Position numbers and translations under genes: made by a program | Source: Lineus longissimus | Taxonomy: Eukaryota > Nemertea > Pilidiophora > Heteronemertea > Lineidae | Direction of reading: 5' to 3' | DNA: 64,000 nt | Assembly (NCBI RefSeq): GCF_910592395.1 | Contig: NC_088311.1 | Location: forward strand, 14,574,501 to 14,638,500 | Shown: one piece after another, positions 39,408-49,544 of the stretch | Layout of the letters: each line of letters begins with the position of its first letter | How positions within the stretch are numbered: the stretch's first letter is position 1 | Notes under the pieces: generated by a model | Database searches by the model: none | What the model was told of the DNA's origin: nothing | The model's input: the letters and a program-made list of their open reading frames with translations, nothing else

Positions 39408-41065
39408 CTATTTGGTCCAGAAGCCCCTGAGTGAAAACCCCCCTGGTGTCTTGGAGGTGGTCCTTGTGGTGGGCCATGCGGTCCAGGGCGTTGCTGGCTC
39501 CTACATTCGCTGTCATTGTGGGTGTTCACATTGTGGAAGCTACAGTACCTCCTCTTTCCACATTTGGATACGTGATGGTTGCCACCACAGTAATCGCACA
39601 TAACTCCTCCCCGTTCATCTCTGATATCTCTCACCTGTGGATTAAATGCCATCGTCCGCTGGAACCCGTCCATACTCCTTGCAATGCGTTGCATCTCCTT
39701 CCCTAAGTCCTTAAGGTAGCCTTCCATGCTGGCTAGGTCATTTGTCATGGACTTCTTCTCGACTTGCGCCTCAATTGCGTTAAGGGAAGCGGGTGTTGCC
39801 GTGCCTTCATACAGTTGGGCCATGGATACAGCCTCCCTGAATGACTTAGGTTTCCCTCTTATTATATAGGTTGCTATGTCTCGCTTAAGCCCCCGCAGAA
39901 AGAAAGAAAGACGGTCTCGGTCACTTAAACTCTGCTCAGCAGCCTTCCTTGCTATGTCGTCTGCAAAGAGCTCCACAGACTCACCCGGCAGCATGGAACG
40001 TGCCATCAATTGCTGAAGCTTCATAAATGTCAAATCCTCACTCAGGAAATAGCCGCGGAACGAAGCTTTGAGCTTGTCGTAATCACTTCTCACCTCTTCG
40101 GACTGTTCCCATAACCAATTCCGAGCGTCGCCCTTTAGTTGGAGGGCAAACCATCCAGCTCGCTCATCATCTGGCATCTGAACCATTTTACAGTACAACT
40201 CAAACCCGTTAATGAAACCGTTAGCATCCTGGGAACCACTGAATGTTTCTAACTTAGGCCCACTCACCTTGGTTGGTTGTCTAGAAGCCTGTGGAACTCT
40301 GCTCTTTTCGCCTTGCAAATACTGCTCGATCCGGTCCAATCGGCTACGTGTCATGTCACTCTCTGTTGGCTGATCTGGGAGTGAAAATCGGACCGCCCGA
40401 GGGGAAGTTACGTCCTGTGGTGGATGTGAGCATCGGCTAGAAAGTCTATAAGGGTTGTAGTTTGCTCCTGAGCTGGTTGGACCGCTATATGTTGCTCTAT
40501 CCGACGGACAGTCTGGCAGTCTATAAGGGTTGTAGTTTGCTCCTGAGCTGGTTGGAGCGCTATATGTCGCTCTATCCAACGGACAGTCAGGCACATATGA
40601 TGTTGTCGTTGATGATGTAACCGGGGTGGATGTCGTATGTCCCAGATTTCCCATCTGACGGATAGCATTCCTATCGTTTTGCCTCCTTTCCCACATGGCT
40701 GCTGTTGGAGAATATGGGGGAAGATCCTGTGGAGTCGGAATGGGCACCCCACCGGATCTGGGAAATAACCCGGCCTCTGAGGTAGAAGGTGTAGCCATTC
40801 TGATATCATCACCTCCAAGGTTGGAGAGATACCTCTGGGGTGTCAACGTGGGTGGGTCTAGAGATTGGTTGTCCATGGCTGTATCTTGGTAACCCCGTCT
40901 TAATTGTACTGCACCTTCCGGCTGCCTCTCAAGATGGCCCGGTAGTGGGGGATATAGTGTCGGTTCTTCCAAATAACCGCTTCTGCGTATGGCAGTGCGC
41001 TCGTCACTATCAATGGTCGATAGTGACGCTCTATCCCATTGGGACCCATTGGGAAAGGTAGCCAT
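39392..41065 (-). CDS. gag: Gypsy Gag (capsid and nucleocapsid)
   Basis: Gag builds the retrovirus-like particle. The 557-residue protein has a Pro/Ser/Thr-rich N-terminal third. It contains a 25-residue tandem duplication (about 159-183 and 184-208, PDCPLDRATYSAPTSSG / PDCPSDRATYSGPTSSG). A retrotransposon gag capsid domain follows (GFINGFELYCKMVQMPDDER, FALQLKGDARNWLWEQ, AARSMLPGESVELFADDI-like text at about 290-400). The C-terminus has zinc-knuckle motifs CDYCGGNHHVSKC and CSFHNVNTHNDSEC, slightly atypical in spacing, then an Arg/Gly/Pro-rich RNA-binding tail. The start ATG is the first in frame after the leader. It is intact and ends at the frameshift site. Confidence 0.9.
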   Translation of the reverse strand: MATFPNGSQWDRASLSTIDSDERTAIRRSGYLEEPTLYPPLPGHLERQPEGAVQLRRGYQDTAMDNQSLDPPTLTPQRYLSNLGGDDIRMATPSTSEAGLFPRSGGVPIPTPQDLPPYSPTAAMWERRQNDRNAIRQMGNLGHTTSTPVTSSTTTSYVPDCPLDRATYSAPTSSGANYNPYRLPDCPSDRATYSGPTSSGANYNPYRLSSRCSHPPQDVTSPRAVRFSLPDQPTESDMTRSRLDRIEQYLQGEKSRVPQASRQPTKVSGPKLETFSGSQDANGFINGFELYCKMVQMPDDERAGWFALQLKGDARNWLWEQSEEVRSDYDKLKASFRGYFLSEDLTFMKLQQLMARSMLPGESVELFADDIARKAAEQSLSDRDRLSFFLRGLKRDIATYIIRGKPKSFREAVSMAQLYEGTATPASLNAIEAQVEKKSMTNDLASMEGYLKDLGKEMQRIARSMDGFQRTMAFNPQVRDIRDERGGVMCDYCGGNHHVSKCGKRRYCSFHNVNTHNDSECRSQQRPGPHGPPQGPPPRHQGGFHSGASGPNRRDLN

Positions 41066-41189
41066 TTTACCACTGTACTAGTGTAATACGGTTCTGAAGA
41101 GATATTACGCAGGAGCAACAATCTTTTACCGCCCTTTTCTATGTCAATATCTACCAGTTGGTCAGCTGTCCTTAGTTACCCTGTATTTT

Positions 41190-41205
41190 CCTGGGAAGGT
41201 CGCCA
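41190..41205 (-). other. Primer-binding site
   Basis: On the element strand TGGCGACCTTCCCAGG begins directly after the 5' LTR. The initial TGG is complementary to a tRNA CCA end. I could not name the tRNA. Confidence 0.75.
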
Positions 41206-41762
41206 TGTTGAACAGGAAGCGCCTGATCATTCGTAGGTTCTTGTCCTCTCCCAGGTCGATGGAATACCGGGGATGGACCGGTGATGTGTTCACAAAAGTG
41301 GCTCAGACTCCCGTGAAAGTGTTCAAACAGTGACTAAATCAACTCAGGATTGCGCCAATATATGTATTAAAGAGTTGTGGAAGTGATGATATGTACATGC
41401 ATGCATTTAAGGATAGAATCAGGCCTAAATTAGACATCATTACGATTTGAGGTCCTACCTTGATAAAATCGGGAAAAAGAGAGCGAGAGCGTGAATTAAT
41501 TATCTCGGTCGTCATGGACACAACCAACGTCATCGAGAACCCTTTTTCAGACCCCCGTAACACTAGGATGTGGATCGAACCCTTTACATTTCTTTCAAGT
41601 TGGGTGGAACGGACTTCGCCGGCCACCCGAAGGGTCCAATCAGCATCAACAACGCCCCGACATCCCACAATTAACCCAGTCTCGCTCTGACTCTACATAA
41701 GAAATTATATTATTTATGTATATACTGGCGCTTTAATGTAGCCCAACAACAGATATGTTACA
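41206..41762 (-). repeat. 5' LTR of the gypsy element
   Basis: 557 bp, virtually identical to 28883-29439. ORFs of 76 and 109 codons appear in both LTRs only because they are copies; they are not genes. Confidence 0.95.
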
Positions 41763-42000
41763 TACACAATACATAGTTCGACAATATACATATGAAATTC
41801 ATGATAAAGTAGCCAACAGTAACAGTAGTTTGGTTGTTTTACTTGTTTTACTTGTTAAATAACTATGGATGAAGGAGGAGGAGAAGACCTAGAAATCGGT
41901 GATTTAAGTGGTTATGATTTTTCGATAATACTGATGATCCTATTGATACCAAAAAAAATTTTGATGATGAAACAACAGAATGAAACACAGGGAATAGGGG

Positions 42001-42026
42001 TAATTTAACTGCTGAAGCTACCTTAT
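42001..42026. repeat. 26-bp target site duplication, left copy
   Basis: The 26 bases starting taatttaactgctgaagc and ending ccttat recur exactly at 45993-46018. They bracket the LINE insertion. Confidence 0.95.
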
Positions 42027-42199
42027 AATTTAATAATGATTTATTGGACACATAATACAAAACATAACACAAATATACAAACTTACATAAAAATGTGCCC
42101 AAAAGGAGGGCCACAAAGGTGTAAAACCTGTGCAAGTGGACTCCAATAATTACAGGGAAACCTGTGCCGATGGCAAAGTCACATGCTTTAATATATACA

Positions 42200-45133
42200 T
42201 TATGCCGGTCTGCAGTTATGACACCGGCAGAAACTGACCAGTGTGCAAGGATTATTGCAATCCACAGTTGCAACCTTATTCAAATAAAAAATATTCAATT
42301 GATGTTTAAAACAATTTCGATCGACAAGACGTCTAATATAAAAAGGTAAATTGTTCCACAGCTTTACTCCTCTAATGAAGAAAGACGAGGCAAATGTCTC
42401 AGTGTGAAATCTCTGCTGGCGAAGCAACAAGTTGTCATCTCTTTTTGTGAAACGGTTTAAAAAAGGAGCAGAGTTAAAATCAAGTGAGTCATAAAAACAC
42501 TGATGCATGAATATTAGGTCAACGACCTCGCGTCTAAAAGAAAGTGGTAAAAGGTTCATATCAACAAGCCTATCTGAATACGATTTGTCGGGACCGACAA
42601 CATGACGCGACACTCTCCGCTGAACACTCTCAACCGAAATCAAATTTCTACGCAAATGTGTGTCCCAGACAACAGACCCATACTCAAGCCTACTACGTAC
42701 AAGGCACTGATGAAGCATACGCTGCAATTCAAAGCTCGAGGAGCGACCAGTAACTCTTCTGACCATACCCCACACACGGGACGCACTAGTAACAGATGCG
42801 TCAACATGACGATTCCAACAAAGGTCAGACTGAAAAATAACCCCAAGATCTTTAAAGTGATCTACCTCGGATAAGATCCTGCCATCAATGTTGTAATAAA
42901 ATCTAATAGGTCTAAGTTTTCTCGTTATGCGCATGAAAACACATTTACCGGGGCTAAAATTCATTCCCCATTTATTACACCAGGCCTGTACACATTCTAA
43001 GTCATTTTGTAGCTCGATAGCGTCACTAATTTCCCTATTTTCTCTCAGGATCTTAGAGTCATCCGCAAACAGACCCATAAATGTTTCCAAACTAACAACA
43101 CTAGAGAGGTCGTTTATGTAGAGATTGAACAGCAGTGGCCCTAATATGGAGCCCTGTGGCACACCAGAACTAACGTCAAGGAGGCTTGACTCTGAGCCAT
43201 TTATGATAACCCTCTGAGTCCTACCCGTTAGATAAGCGGTAAACCAATGCAACAATCGGCCACAGATACCAAACGACTGAATTTTGTGCAGCAGTAAAGA
43301 ATGGGGTACGGAATTAAATGCCTTGGCGAAATCCAAATAAATGACATCTACTTGGCCACTTCTATCAATAATTTCACCAATTATGTGTTGGACTTGTACC
43401 AACTGCGTCACTGTTGAGCGTTTGCTGCAGAAACCGTGCTGTTCATTACAAATTAGAGGACGCAATATCGGATAAATCTGGTTATAAATACAGCGCTCCA
43501 TAACCTTCGAAACACATGATATTAAGGAAACAGGCCTATCATTTGAAATGTCATGTCTATCACCTTTCTTAAAAACTGGGCATACATTAGCCATTTTCCA
43601 GGAACCAGGCAAACACCCAAGCTGCATAGAAATATTAAAAGTCAAAGCTAAAGATGCACTCAGTTCAGACGCACACATTTGTAATATTCTGAAAGATACC
43701 ATGTCATTTCCAGAGGCCTTGCTTTTATCCAGAGATTTCAATACATTCTTTACATCATCAGGAGAAAAAACCACACATTCGAGTGCATAATTTTCATACG
43801 TTGTCACATCCGGTAGCTCTGGGGGATCATAGTTTGAAAAATTTGAGAAAAAATAACGATTAAACGCATCCGCTTTCTTGTGAGCATTGCTCAGATGCAC
43901 TTCGCCATTGTTGACTGTTTCTGGCATTGAATTACGCTTGGTCTTGGCATGATAAAAACTCCAAAAACGCTTGGGATTTGAATGAATGTCCCGGCCAAGG
44001 TTGTTAACATAACTATTATATTTAGCCCGAGTCATATTTCTCAGTTGATTACGCAGTCGTCTATATTTGGCCCAACTCAACGGCGTCTGCTTATCTTTGG
44101 CGTTTTTCCTGGCAGTATTAACCCTGTTCGACAAATGCTTGACATCGCTGTCAATCCAGCGCGGACAACTGTCATCTCGGATGGTTCGAGTTGGGATGAA
44201 TGTCCTGCATCCACACTCGACTACATCCAGCCAATCCGACCACATGCTGTCTAAACCGATATCGGCATTATTGTGACTTTGAAAAAAGTTCGAGTTCGGG
44301 TCTAGAGCGTTGCCAAAATAAGCCTTTAGACCGTCATAATCACCGTTTCCATAATCAAAAACAACTCTCGACACACCACTTCTCTTCGGCATTTTAAGTT
44401 TGAGGTTTGACACAACTGGGAAGTGGTCAGAGTCGAACATTTCTGGCCATGTTTCTGTATCGTGGAACCGTTCAGGCTGATTCGTCATGATCAAGTCTAA
44501 AATATTGCCGTGTTTATGGGTAGGGCTTTGAACTAGCTGAAACATGGAAAATTCGTTTATAAAAATACAGAACTCAAGCGTAGCTGCGTTGTCTGAGTTA
44601 CTTGTCACGTTATCCCAATCGATATTGGGGAAGTTAAAGTCACCAAGCACGCACAAATGGTTAAAGTTCAGATCGCAGAGCTGAAGAACGTTGCGCAGAG
44701 CAAGAACGAATCCCATGCGATCAGCTCCATCCGGCGGATTATAACACACTATCATTACAAATTTCTCACCACTCACTGGCCGGATTTCACGTACTAAAAT
44801 CTCATAGTCATTGCTCTCGAGGTCCTTTCTACGGATTGATGTGATGTCCGAACGACATGCAAGCAAAACTCCACCTCCCCGTTCATGCTCGTCTGATTCC
44901 CGATCTTTGCGATGAATTGTATACAACGAGGGTAATATTTCACCATCAGCCACCTTAGCATTTAACCACGTCTCGGACACACAAATGAAGTCAAACTGAT
45001 TGCAAGTCACAAGTTGTTGAAACTCGGCTAACTTGTTCTTTTTCTTAGACACACACTTAAAGCTACGCGTGTTCAGCAAAAGTAAGGATTGACCAGCTGT
45101 CCCTACGTGAGAGTCGCGGCATGTAACGAGTCC
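42200..45133 (-). CDS. LINE ORF2: endonuclease and reverse transcriptase
   Basis: This protein nicks the target and reverse transcribes the LINE RNA. The N-terminal apurinic-like endonuclease shows FICVSETWLN (catalytic Glu), ERGGGVLLA, VLGDFNFPNIDW and a final SDHFPV (Asp-His). The RT contains VFKKGDRHDISNDRPVSLIS, VIYLDFAKAFNSVPHSLLLH, SSGVPQGSILGPLLFNLYIN and the catalytic FADDSK (Ala-Asp-Asp). The C-terminal part has LGVIFQSDLCWNRHV and LVRSRLEYGSVVWD; no RNase H is seen. The frame is continuous with ORF1 apart from one TAG at 45136-45134. No ATG occurs near its start, so translation may depend on readthrough, reinitiation or an internal codon. Confidence 0.9.
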   Translation of the reverse strand, partial: GLVTCRDSHVGTAGQSLLLLNTRSFKCVSKKKNKLAEFQQLVTCNQFDFICVSETWLNAKVADGEILPSLYTIHRKDRESDEHERGGGVLLACRSDITSIRRKDLESNDYEILVREIRPVSGEKFVMIVCYNPPDGADRMGFVLALRNVLQLCDLNFNHLCVLGDFNFPNIDWDNVTSNSDNAATLEFCIFINEFSMFQLVQSPTHKHGNILDLIMTNQPERFHDTETWPEMFDSDHFPVVSNLKLKMPKRSGVSRVVFDYGNGDYDGLKAYFGNALDPNSNFFQSHNNADIGLDSMWSDWLDVVECGCRTFIPTRTIRDDSCPRWIDSDVKHLSNRVNTARKNAKDKQTPLSWAKYRRLRNQLRNMTRAKYNSYVNNLGRDIHSNPKRFWSFYHAKTKRNSMPETVNNGEVHLSNAHKKADAFNRYFFSNFSNYDPPELPDVTTYENYALECVVFSPDDVKNVLKSLDKSKASGNDMVSFRILQMCASELSASLALTFNISMQLGCLPGSWKMANVCPVFKKGDRHDISNDRPVSLISCVSKVMERCIYNQIYPILRPLICNEQHGFCSKRSTVTQLVQVQHIIGEIIDRSGQVDVIYLDFAKAFNSVPHSLLLHKIQSFGICGRLLHWFTAYLTGRTQRVIINGSESSLLDVSSGVPQGSILGPLLFNLYINDLSSVVSLETFMGLFADDSKILRENREISDAIELQNDLECVQAWCNKWGMNFSPGKCVFMRITRKLRPIRFYYNIDGRILSEVDHFKDLGVIFQSDLCWNRHVDASVTSASRVWGMVRRVTGRSSSFELQRMLHQCLVRSRLEYGSVVWDTHLRRNLISVESVQRRVSRHVVGPDKSYSDRLVDMNLLPLSFRREVVDLIFMHQCFYDSLDFNSAPFLNRFTKRDDNLLLRQQRFHTETFASSFFIRGVKLWNNLPFYIRRLVDRNCFKHQLNIFYLNKVATVDCNNPCTLVSFCRCHNCRPA

Positions 45134-45983
45134 CTAGGCCCTGCTGACAGTTGAACACATTCTGCGGTTCTGACGGTGGCTATCATCTCGGGTCACCCTG
45201 TCAGAAGAACGTCGACCGTCCCACCTATTGTTCAGCCTTGGCCGGGCATGTTCGTTATGTTCGTTATGTTTCACGTCACGTGCCCTGTGGTCATACCTGG
45301 GCCTTTCATCGCCTCGGGCCTTAACGACCCGATCACCTTCGAAAGTGACATGATCACGTGCTCCAGGAATGCTATTTACAATAGTGCGAATGTTCATTTC
45401 CATGATACGTTCATGTTTTGGCTTGTCATGCTTTATTGATACAGCAGAATATTGCCGACTATCCCTCAGAAGCTTCTTTGCCTGCATTACACGTTTTTTA
45501 TCATCAGCGCACTTGAATTTCGCAAGAACAATACCTGGCCTTGCATTATATGAACGCTTCCGTTCAGCACTCGCAACCACAACGTCAAGTTTTAGGGCTT
45601 CACGGATAAGTGCGTTCACTTTACGCTCCACGGACGACTCGTTAACGCCCTCAATCAAATTGCGAATGACAACACACAAAGAGTAGTCCTCTGAAGAAGG
45701 TTTAACATATTTTCTGATTGTATCCATGTCATCGCGGACAATCAGAAGAGATGCCTCGAAGTCCTCCCTGACTCCACGTATCCTATCGGCAATTTTGTTC
45801 GTTATAACATTATCTAGCCTTTTGACAATACGTTCCTCAAGACGCGACTCTAGATCATCTATACGACTGGCAATCCTCAGTTCGGAGGCTTGAATTGCAT
45901 TAAGGACAGCCGAGTACAAATCGTCCTTATCCCCAGCATCATCACATGCTGTCTGGTTGCCAGCTTGACCCTTTTTGCCTTTT
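45134..45983 (-). CDS. LINE ORF1 (RNA-binding coiled-coil protein), 5'-truncated
   Basis: The frame is open to the 5' junction of the insert. It starts with a basic KKGKKGQAGN stretch, then a coiled coil (LRIASRIDDLESRLEERIVK). An RRM-like core follows (YSLCVVIRNL, ARPGIVLAKFKCADDKKRVM, AKKLLRDSRQYSAVSIK), then a highly basic Arg/His/Asp tail with a short HNEHNEHARP repeat. This is the usual plan of LINE ORF1 proteins, which coat the RNA. The start codon is missing. It ends with TAG followed by GGA CTC in the same frame as ORF2. Confidence 0.8.
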
Positions 45984-45992
45984 TTTTAACTG

Positions 45993-46018
45993 TAATTTAA
46001 CTGCTGAAGCTACCTTAT
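45993..46018. repeat. 26-bp target site duplication, right copy
   Basis: Exact copy of 42001-42026. Confidence 0.95.
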
Positions 46019-47221
46019 CATCTCCAGAAAGAGCGAGAAGTGTTGTCCCTTAATTGATCGGAAAAGATTTAAAATACACTGCTATTATGGATAAACTTGA
46101 TACTGCAATGAAAGGAACGGATTGGGAAAATAAAAATAACAATCTGAATAACCTCGCACCACACATTCAAGTGGAAGGAAACTTATTTTACTACAAACTA
46201 ACAAATGAAGACTTCATTGGTGATAAATTATTAGCTCAAAACAAAAAGAATGGATGAAATATTGACTTGATGAAAAGGGGGAAATACCAGTAATTTAATT
46301 AACAAAAAAGGATGGCAAGTTTTTTTTGCTGAGAGCATAATTAAACCAAAAAATTATCCTGATACTCCTTCACCTAATCAACCAACACCTATGGAAGGAC
46401 CAGAATCAGTAAGACAATCTAACCCTGAAACACAGACATTAATTGGTGATGTACTCAGTTCCAACCGACCAATCAATAGAATAATTGACGCAACGGATGA
46501 AGAATTAAAAGCTGTTAGTTTCACGGATAATGCCTTGAGAGAAGTTAGAGCGCTAAAACAGACTGGTGATGATCTTGCTGCTGTAAAGAGGGTTAAAGAC
46601 ATGAAAATAGAAGAGCTAGAAAATCAGCTTAAAAATCTAACCAGAGATTATGTAAGCTCTGTAGAACAAGATGTTGAGGAAAATCTAGTATTAAAAGAAG
46701 AAATTGTTAAAGTTAAAGACGAACTTAATATGGAAAGAAGAAAATTATTTGAGTTGGACTGAGAAACGGAAAGTTGTGCAAGCAGAATGAAACGCTAAAT
46801 AACTGATGTCTGGAAGGCTTAACAATTGGTACCATAGTAGCCGCTATTACTATGGCGTTAACAACTCCAGGCTGCTGATCAGTAATGCTTTGTAACCTGT
46901 TCGTAAACCGGGACCAGGACCAGGACCAGTACGATCTAAGCCAGACCCTAAACCTTCGATACAAGATAGGGTTAAAGATGGCCTTTAGAATTTCGCTGAA
47001 TTGCTTAAAGAAATGGCTAAGAAATTAGCTGCAGCTTTACCGGGAATAATCGGTTCTATTGTTTCATTCCTATTGAAACCAATAGGTGCTGCTGTTGGCT
47101 TTCTGGCTGAAAATATGGTCATCCTATTGGCTATCGTCGTCAGCTCTGTAATCTTCGGGTTAATAAAAGTTGTTAAAGCCATAAGAATCAAACCGTATCG
47201 CCCAAACTCGCCCGTGTACTA

Positions 47222-48110
47222 AGCGGCCCCTGAGGCACAAATTAACGACGATTGCAACTATCCAACCTCGATTCTAGACGCAATGTTCCAGGAACCGCTG
47301 ATAGGCGGCAGCACACGACGAAAGATTTTGACGGAACACTTCTGTAATACTTTAAAACAGATTTGCCTGGTCATGATTAAGGACCTCCAGTTATCTATGA
47401 TACGGTCACCCTCTTTAGGTCTTACCGCATGGAATGCCTTGGAAATATTCAAAAATGGTAGGAAATGATGAAAAGTATTACGAAAGATCATTTTCTTCCG
47501 AGATAAAAAAGGATTAAATCGAAATGAAGTTATAAATCGAAATGAAGTTATATATAGCACGAGCACGATTTGATGACGTTGTTTTGTTTGACGTCACGAA
47601 AAAAGTTAAGTTATATAAAGCACGAGCACGATTTGATGACAATGTTTTGTTAGACCGATATACCTGTCTCTGATGTTCGGAGGACCTTAGTTTGTATAAC
47701 GGGCTATTGTTTTGTGCACTCGTACAGTTTGATGATGACGTATGTGCTGCCTGCACATGTATGACATGCTGGATTTACCAGGGATTTCCCTTTATTTGTA
47801 AGTCATGACTACTCATGATGTGTATATACATGCTTCCCGAAATCAGTGGCTTGCATTGGAACTAACTTTTTCCCCCTTGTCCGTCATTAGAGGCATTCAA
47901 GTGTGTTGGTCAACCATGACTATCTCCTTTGTCCCTCCACCATAAGGCCTAGTTTCCCCTTATGACATCACTATTTCGGACACTCAGCGCCCAATTTCTG
48001 AAAAGGTTTATAGGCCTATAACAATTTATTGTAAAAAACCTCCAAATAAGGAGCAGACAACACAAATATGCAATAAAAATCATACACAGAGAACGAATAA
48101 AAAAAAGCGA
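47222..48110. other. No gene recognised; short direct repeats at 47515-47655
   Basis: A 15-bp unit cgaaatgaagttata is doubled at about 47520-47550. A unit with gcacgagcacgatttgatga then occurs twice (about 47557 and 47621), each followed by a tgttttgtt. Nothing else stands out. Confidence 0.45.
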
Positions 48111-48638
48111 TCAAAAGGGTGAAAGTAAAAGCTTCAATAGTTTATGGTTTTTCCTGTTTAGATTGGCACATAAGGTTTTTACCGAATCGACAATTCCATT
48201 CTCCTCCCTGGTGATACGTCTAGGCCTACATGTTGGATTTTCAAACAGGATATTGGCGGCAGAGGGGCCCGACGAACTAAACACTCGGTTACGCAGGGTA
48301 CCCTTAATTTTTCTCGTGCCAATGACGACGTCTCGTGCTTTACAATCGATGGAGAGAATCCTTCTTAAAAGTCCAATTTGCTTCTGTTCGATTACTTTCC
48401 GCGGGTTGTCAATATCTAATTCCTCTAATAGAGGGCTATGATGACAAAATTTAGATAAACCAAAGCATCGTTTGATATATGAAATGGCAATAATTAGGAA
48501 TACGCCCCCGTGTTTATGGCGTCTTGTCTTCATGATTTCAGGCCTATCATTGTCATTTATAGCCGCCTCCTCTTCCGCCTGCTGATGCGTTGTGTACCCT
48601 ATTGTCACTGTGCTATGCATTGTGTACTTTAACTGCAT
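48111..48638 (-). pseudogene. Possible LINE ORF2 C-terminal fragment
   Basis: A 175-codon ORF has SYIKRCFGLSKFCHHSPLLE followed by ELDIDNPRKVIEQKQIGLLR. This resembles the conserved post-RT region of several LINE ORF2 proteins (FGLS...PLL..L.I.. plus a basic helix). No RT motif is present and no tail or target duplication was found, so this is a tentative call. It could also be an unrelated hypothetical ORF. Confidence 0.3.
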
Positions 48639-48806
48639 TGTGTACTGTCACTGCAGTGCATGCAGTGCATGCAGCTTTTTGCAGCGAGTCAGAGAGTGTG
48701 TAGCTAGGCCGTACCATAGCTACATCACATGCATGATCAGGCTATGCAAGTGTGCAGGTACAGTCAGTCATCTGGACACGACCTTTGCCTCGTGGTACAC
48801 GTATCA

Positions 48807-49535
48807 CGGCTGTTGTAAAACGCGGATTCCGCGGAAATCCGCGGAAAAATCTAACTTGGCTGCAGGGTGGCTACCGGAACCGCAGGTGAGAGTTTTGTGC
48901 ATTGTTGTGCGCATGAAGTACTCCTGGTGAAAAGGTCTTTGGGAATCCCCGTTATATGGTGCGCCGTATGCGCCGTAAATCACAAGCACCTTGTACAGTA
49001 GTTTGAAATAAACTTATACTCTAGGACGGGCCGCGAAGTAAGTTTTTGTGATTGCTAAAAATAGACTCCAATGTGCAGTCGCATACATGTATATGGTTGG
49101 TTAGGTTCGAGCTGCAAGGAGATTGTCCTAAAACATTTTCGTAGACCAGAATTCAGTTCGTCATCGACCTATATTTGAAGGAGGCATACCGTAACGTACA
49201 TCAATCCGGGTATCAATCACACTTGAAAGCAGCCTCGTAATATGTTCCGTTAGGGAATCAGGAACCACGGTGGTGTCGAAGATAGGCCTAACATGCAAAG
49301 TTTATCAACACCAAGAAAAAAGAGGGAAGAGTCGATCGGAATGGCATGAATGGCGCTCCAGAGGATTAAAATATGACCGATGAAATATGCAGATAACTGG
49401 TAGTTCTTGCCTCCGATTTATGATTTATGTTGTTATTTGTATAATATAATTATCATTAAATATTATGCGCGTATTTACTAGCGGCTTTGTGATTTTCCCG
49501 CGGATTTCCGCGGAATCCGCGTTTTATAACAGCCG
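48807..49535. mobile_element. Non-autonomous TIR element with GC-rich palindromic ends
   Basis: The inverted ends CGGCTGTTGTAAAACGCGG and their continuation ATTCCGCGGAAATCCGCGG (48807-48844) match 49498-49535 with one or two differences. Flanking 9-bp sequences cacgtatca (48798-48806) and cacatatca (49536-49544) differ by one base and may be a target duplication of the hAT or Mutator size. No transposase is present (729 bp). Confidence 0.7.
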
Positions 49536-49544
49536 CACATATCA

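Larger units (their letters stand above)
28883..41762 (-). mobile_element. Full-length Ty3/gypsy endogenous retrovirus with env (12.9 kb)
   Basis: Two 557-bp LTRs differing by one base as far as I can see, a 4-bp target duplication (taca at 28879-28882 and 41763-41766), a PBS, a PPT and three long intact ORFs (gag, pol, env) make this a young, complete element on the minus strand. Gag and pol are joined by a -1 frameshift signal. Env follows behind a likely splice acceptor. The arrangement is that of an errantivirus-like, env-bearing gypsy element. It lies in a Polinton remnant region. Confidence 0.95.
42027..45992 (-). mobile_element. CR1/L2/Jockey-group LINE, 5'-truncated within ORF1
   Basis: The 3,966-bp insert lies between two exact 26-bp target duplications. 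ORF1 and ORF2 are on the minus strand, followed by about 170 bp of 3' tail ending aaatcattattaaatt. The ORF1 frame is open to the 5' junction without an ATG, so the 5' end was lost during target-primed reverse transcription. ORF2 is intact, so the insertion is fairly recent. Confidence 0.9.
41875..47221 (+). pseudogene. Polinton-associated coiled-coil/membrane protein gene, split by a LINE
   Basis: Before the insertion, 41875-42026 and 46019-47221 were continuous. The reading starts MDEGGGEDLEIGDLSG, shifts frame, crosses the insertion point (AEATL), then continues with LAPHIQVEGNLFYYKLTNED (about 46150-46215). A Pro-rich PDTPSPNQPTPMEGPE and a long coiled coil (46391-46762, for example KIEELENQLKNLTRDYV) follow. 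The end carries a hydrophobic module AAALPGIIGSIVSFLLKPIG and a terminal transmembrane segment (47001-47222). I recall this domain order from large uncharacterised proteins in invertebrate Polintons; I cannot check it here. Several frameshifts and stops make it nonfunctional. Confidence 0.6.
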
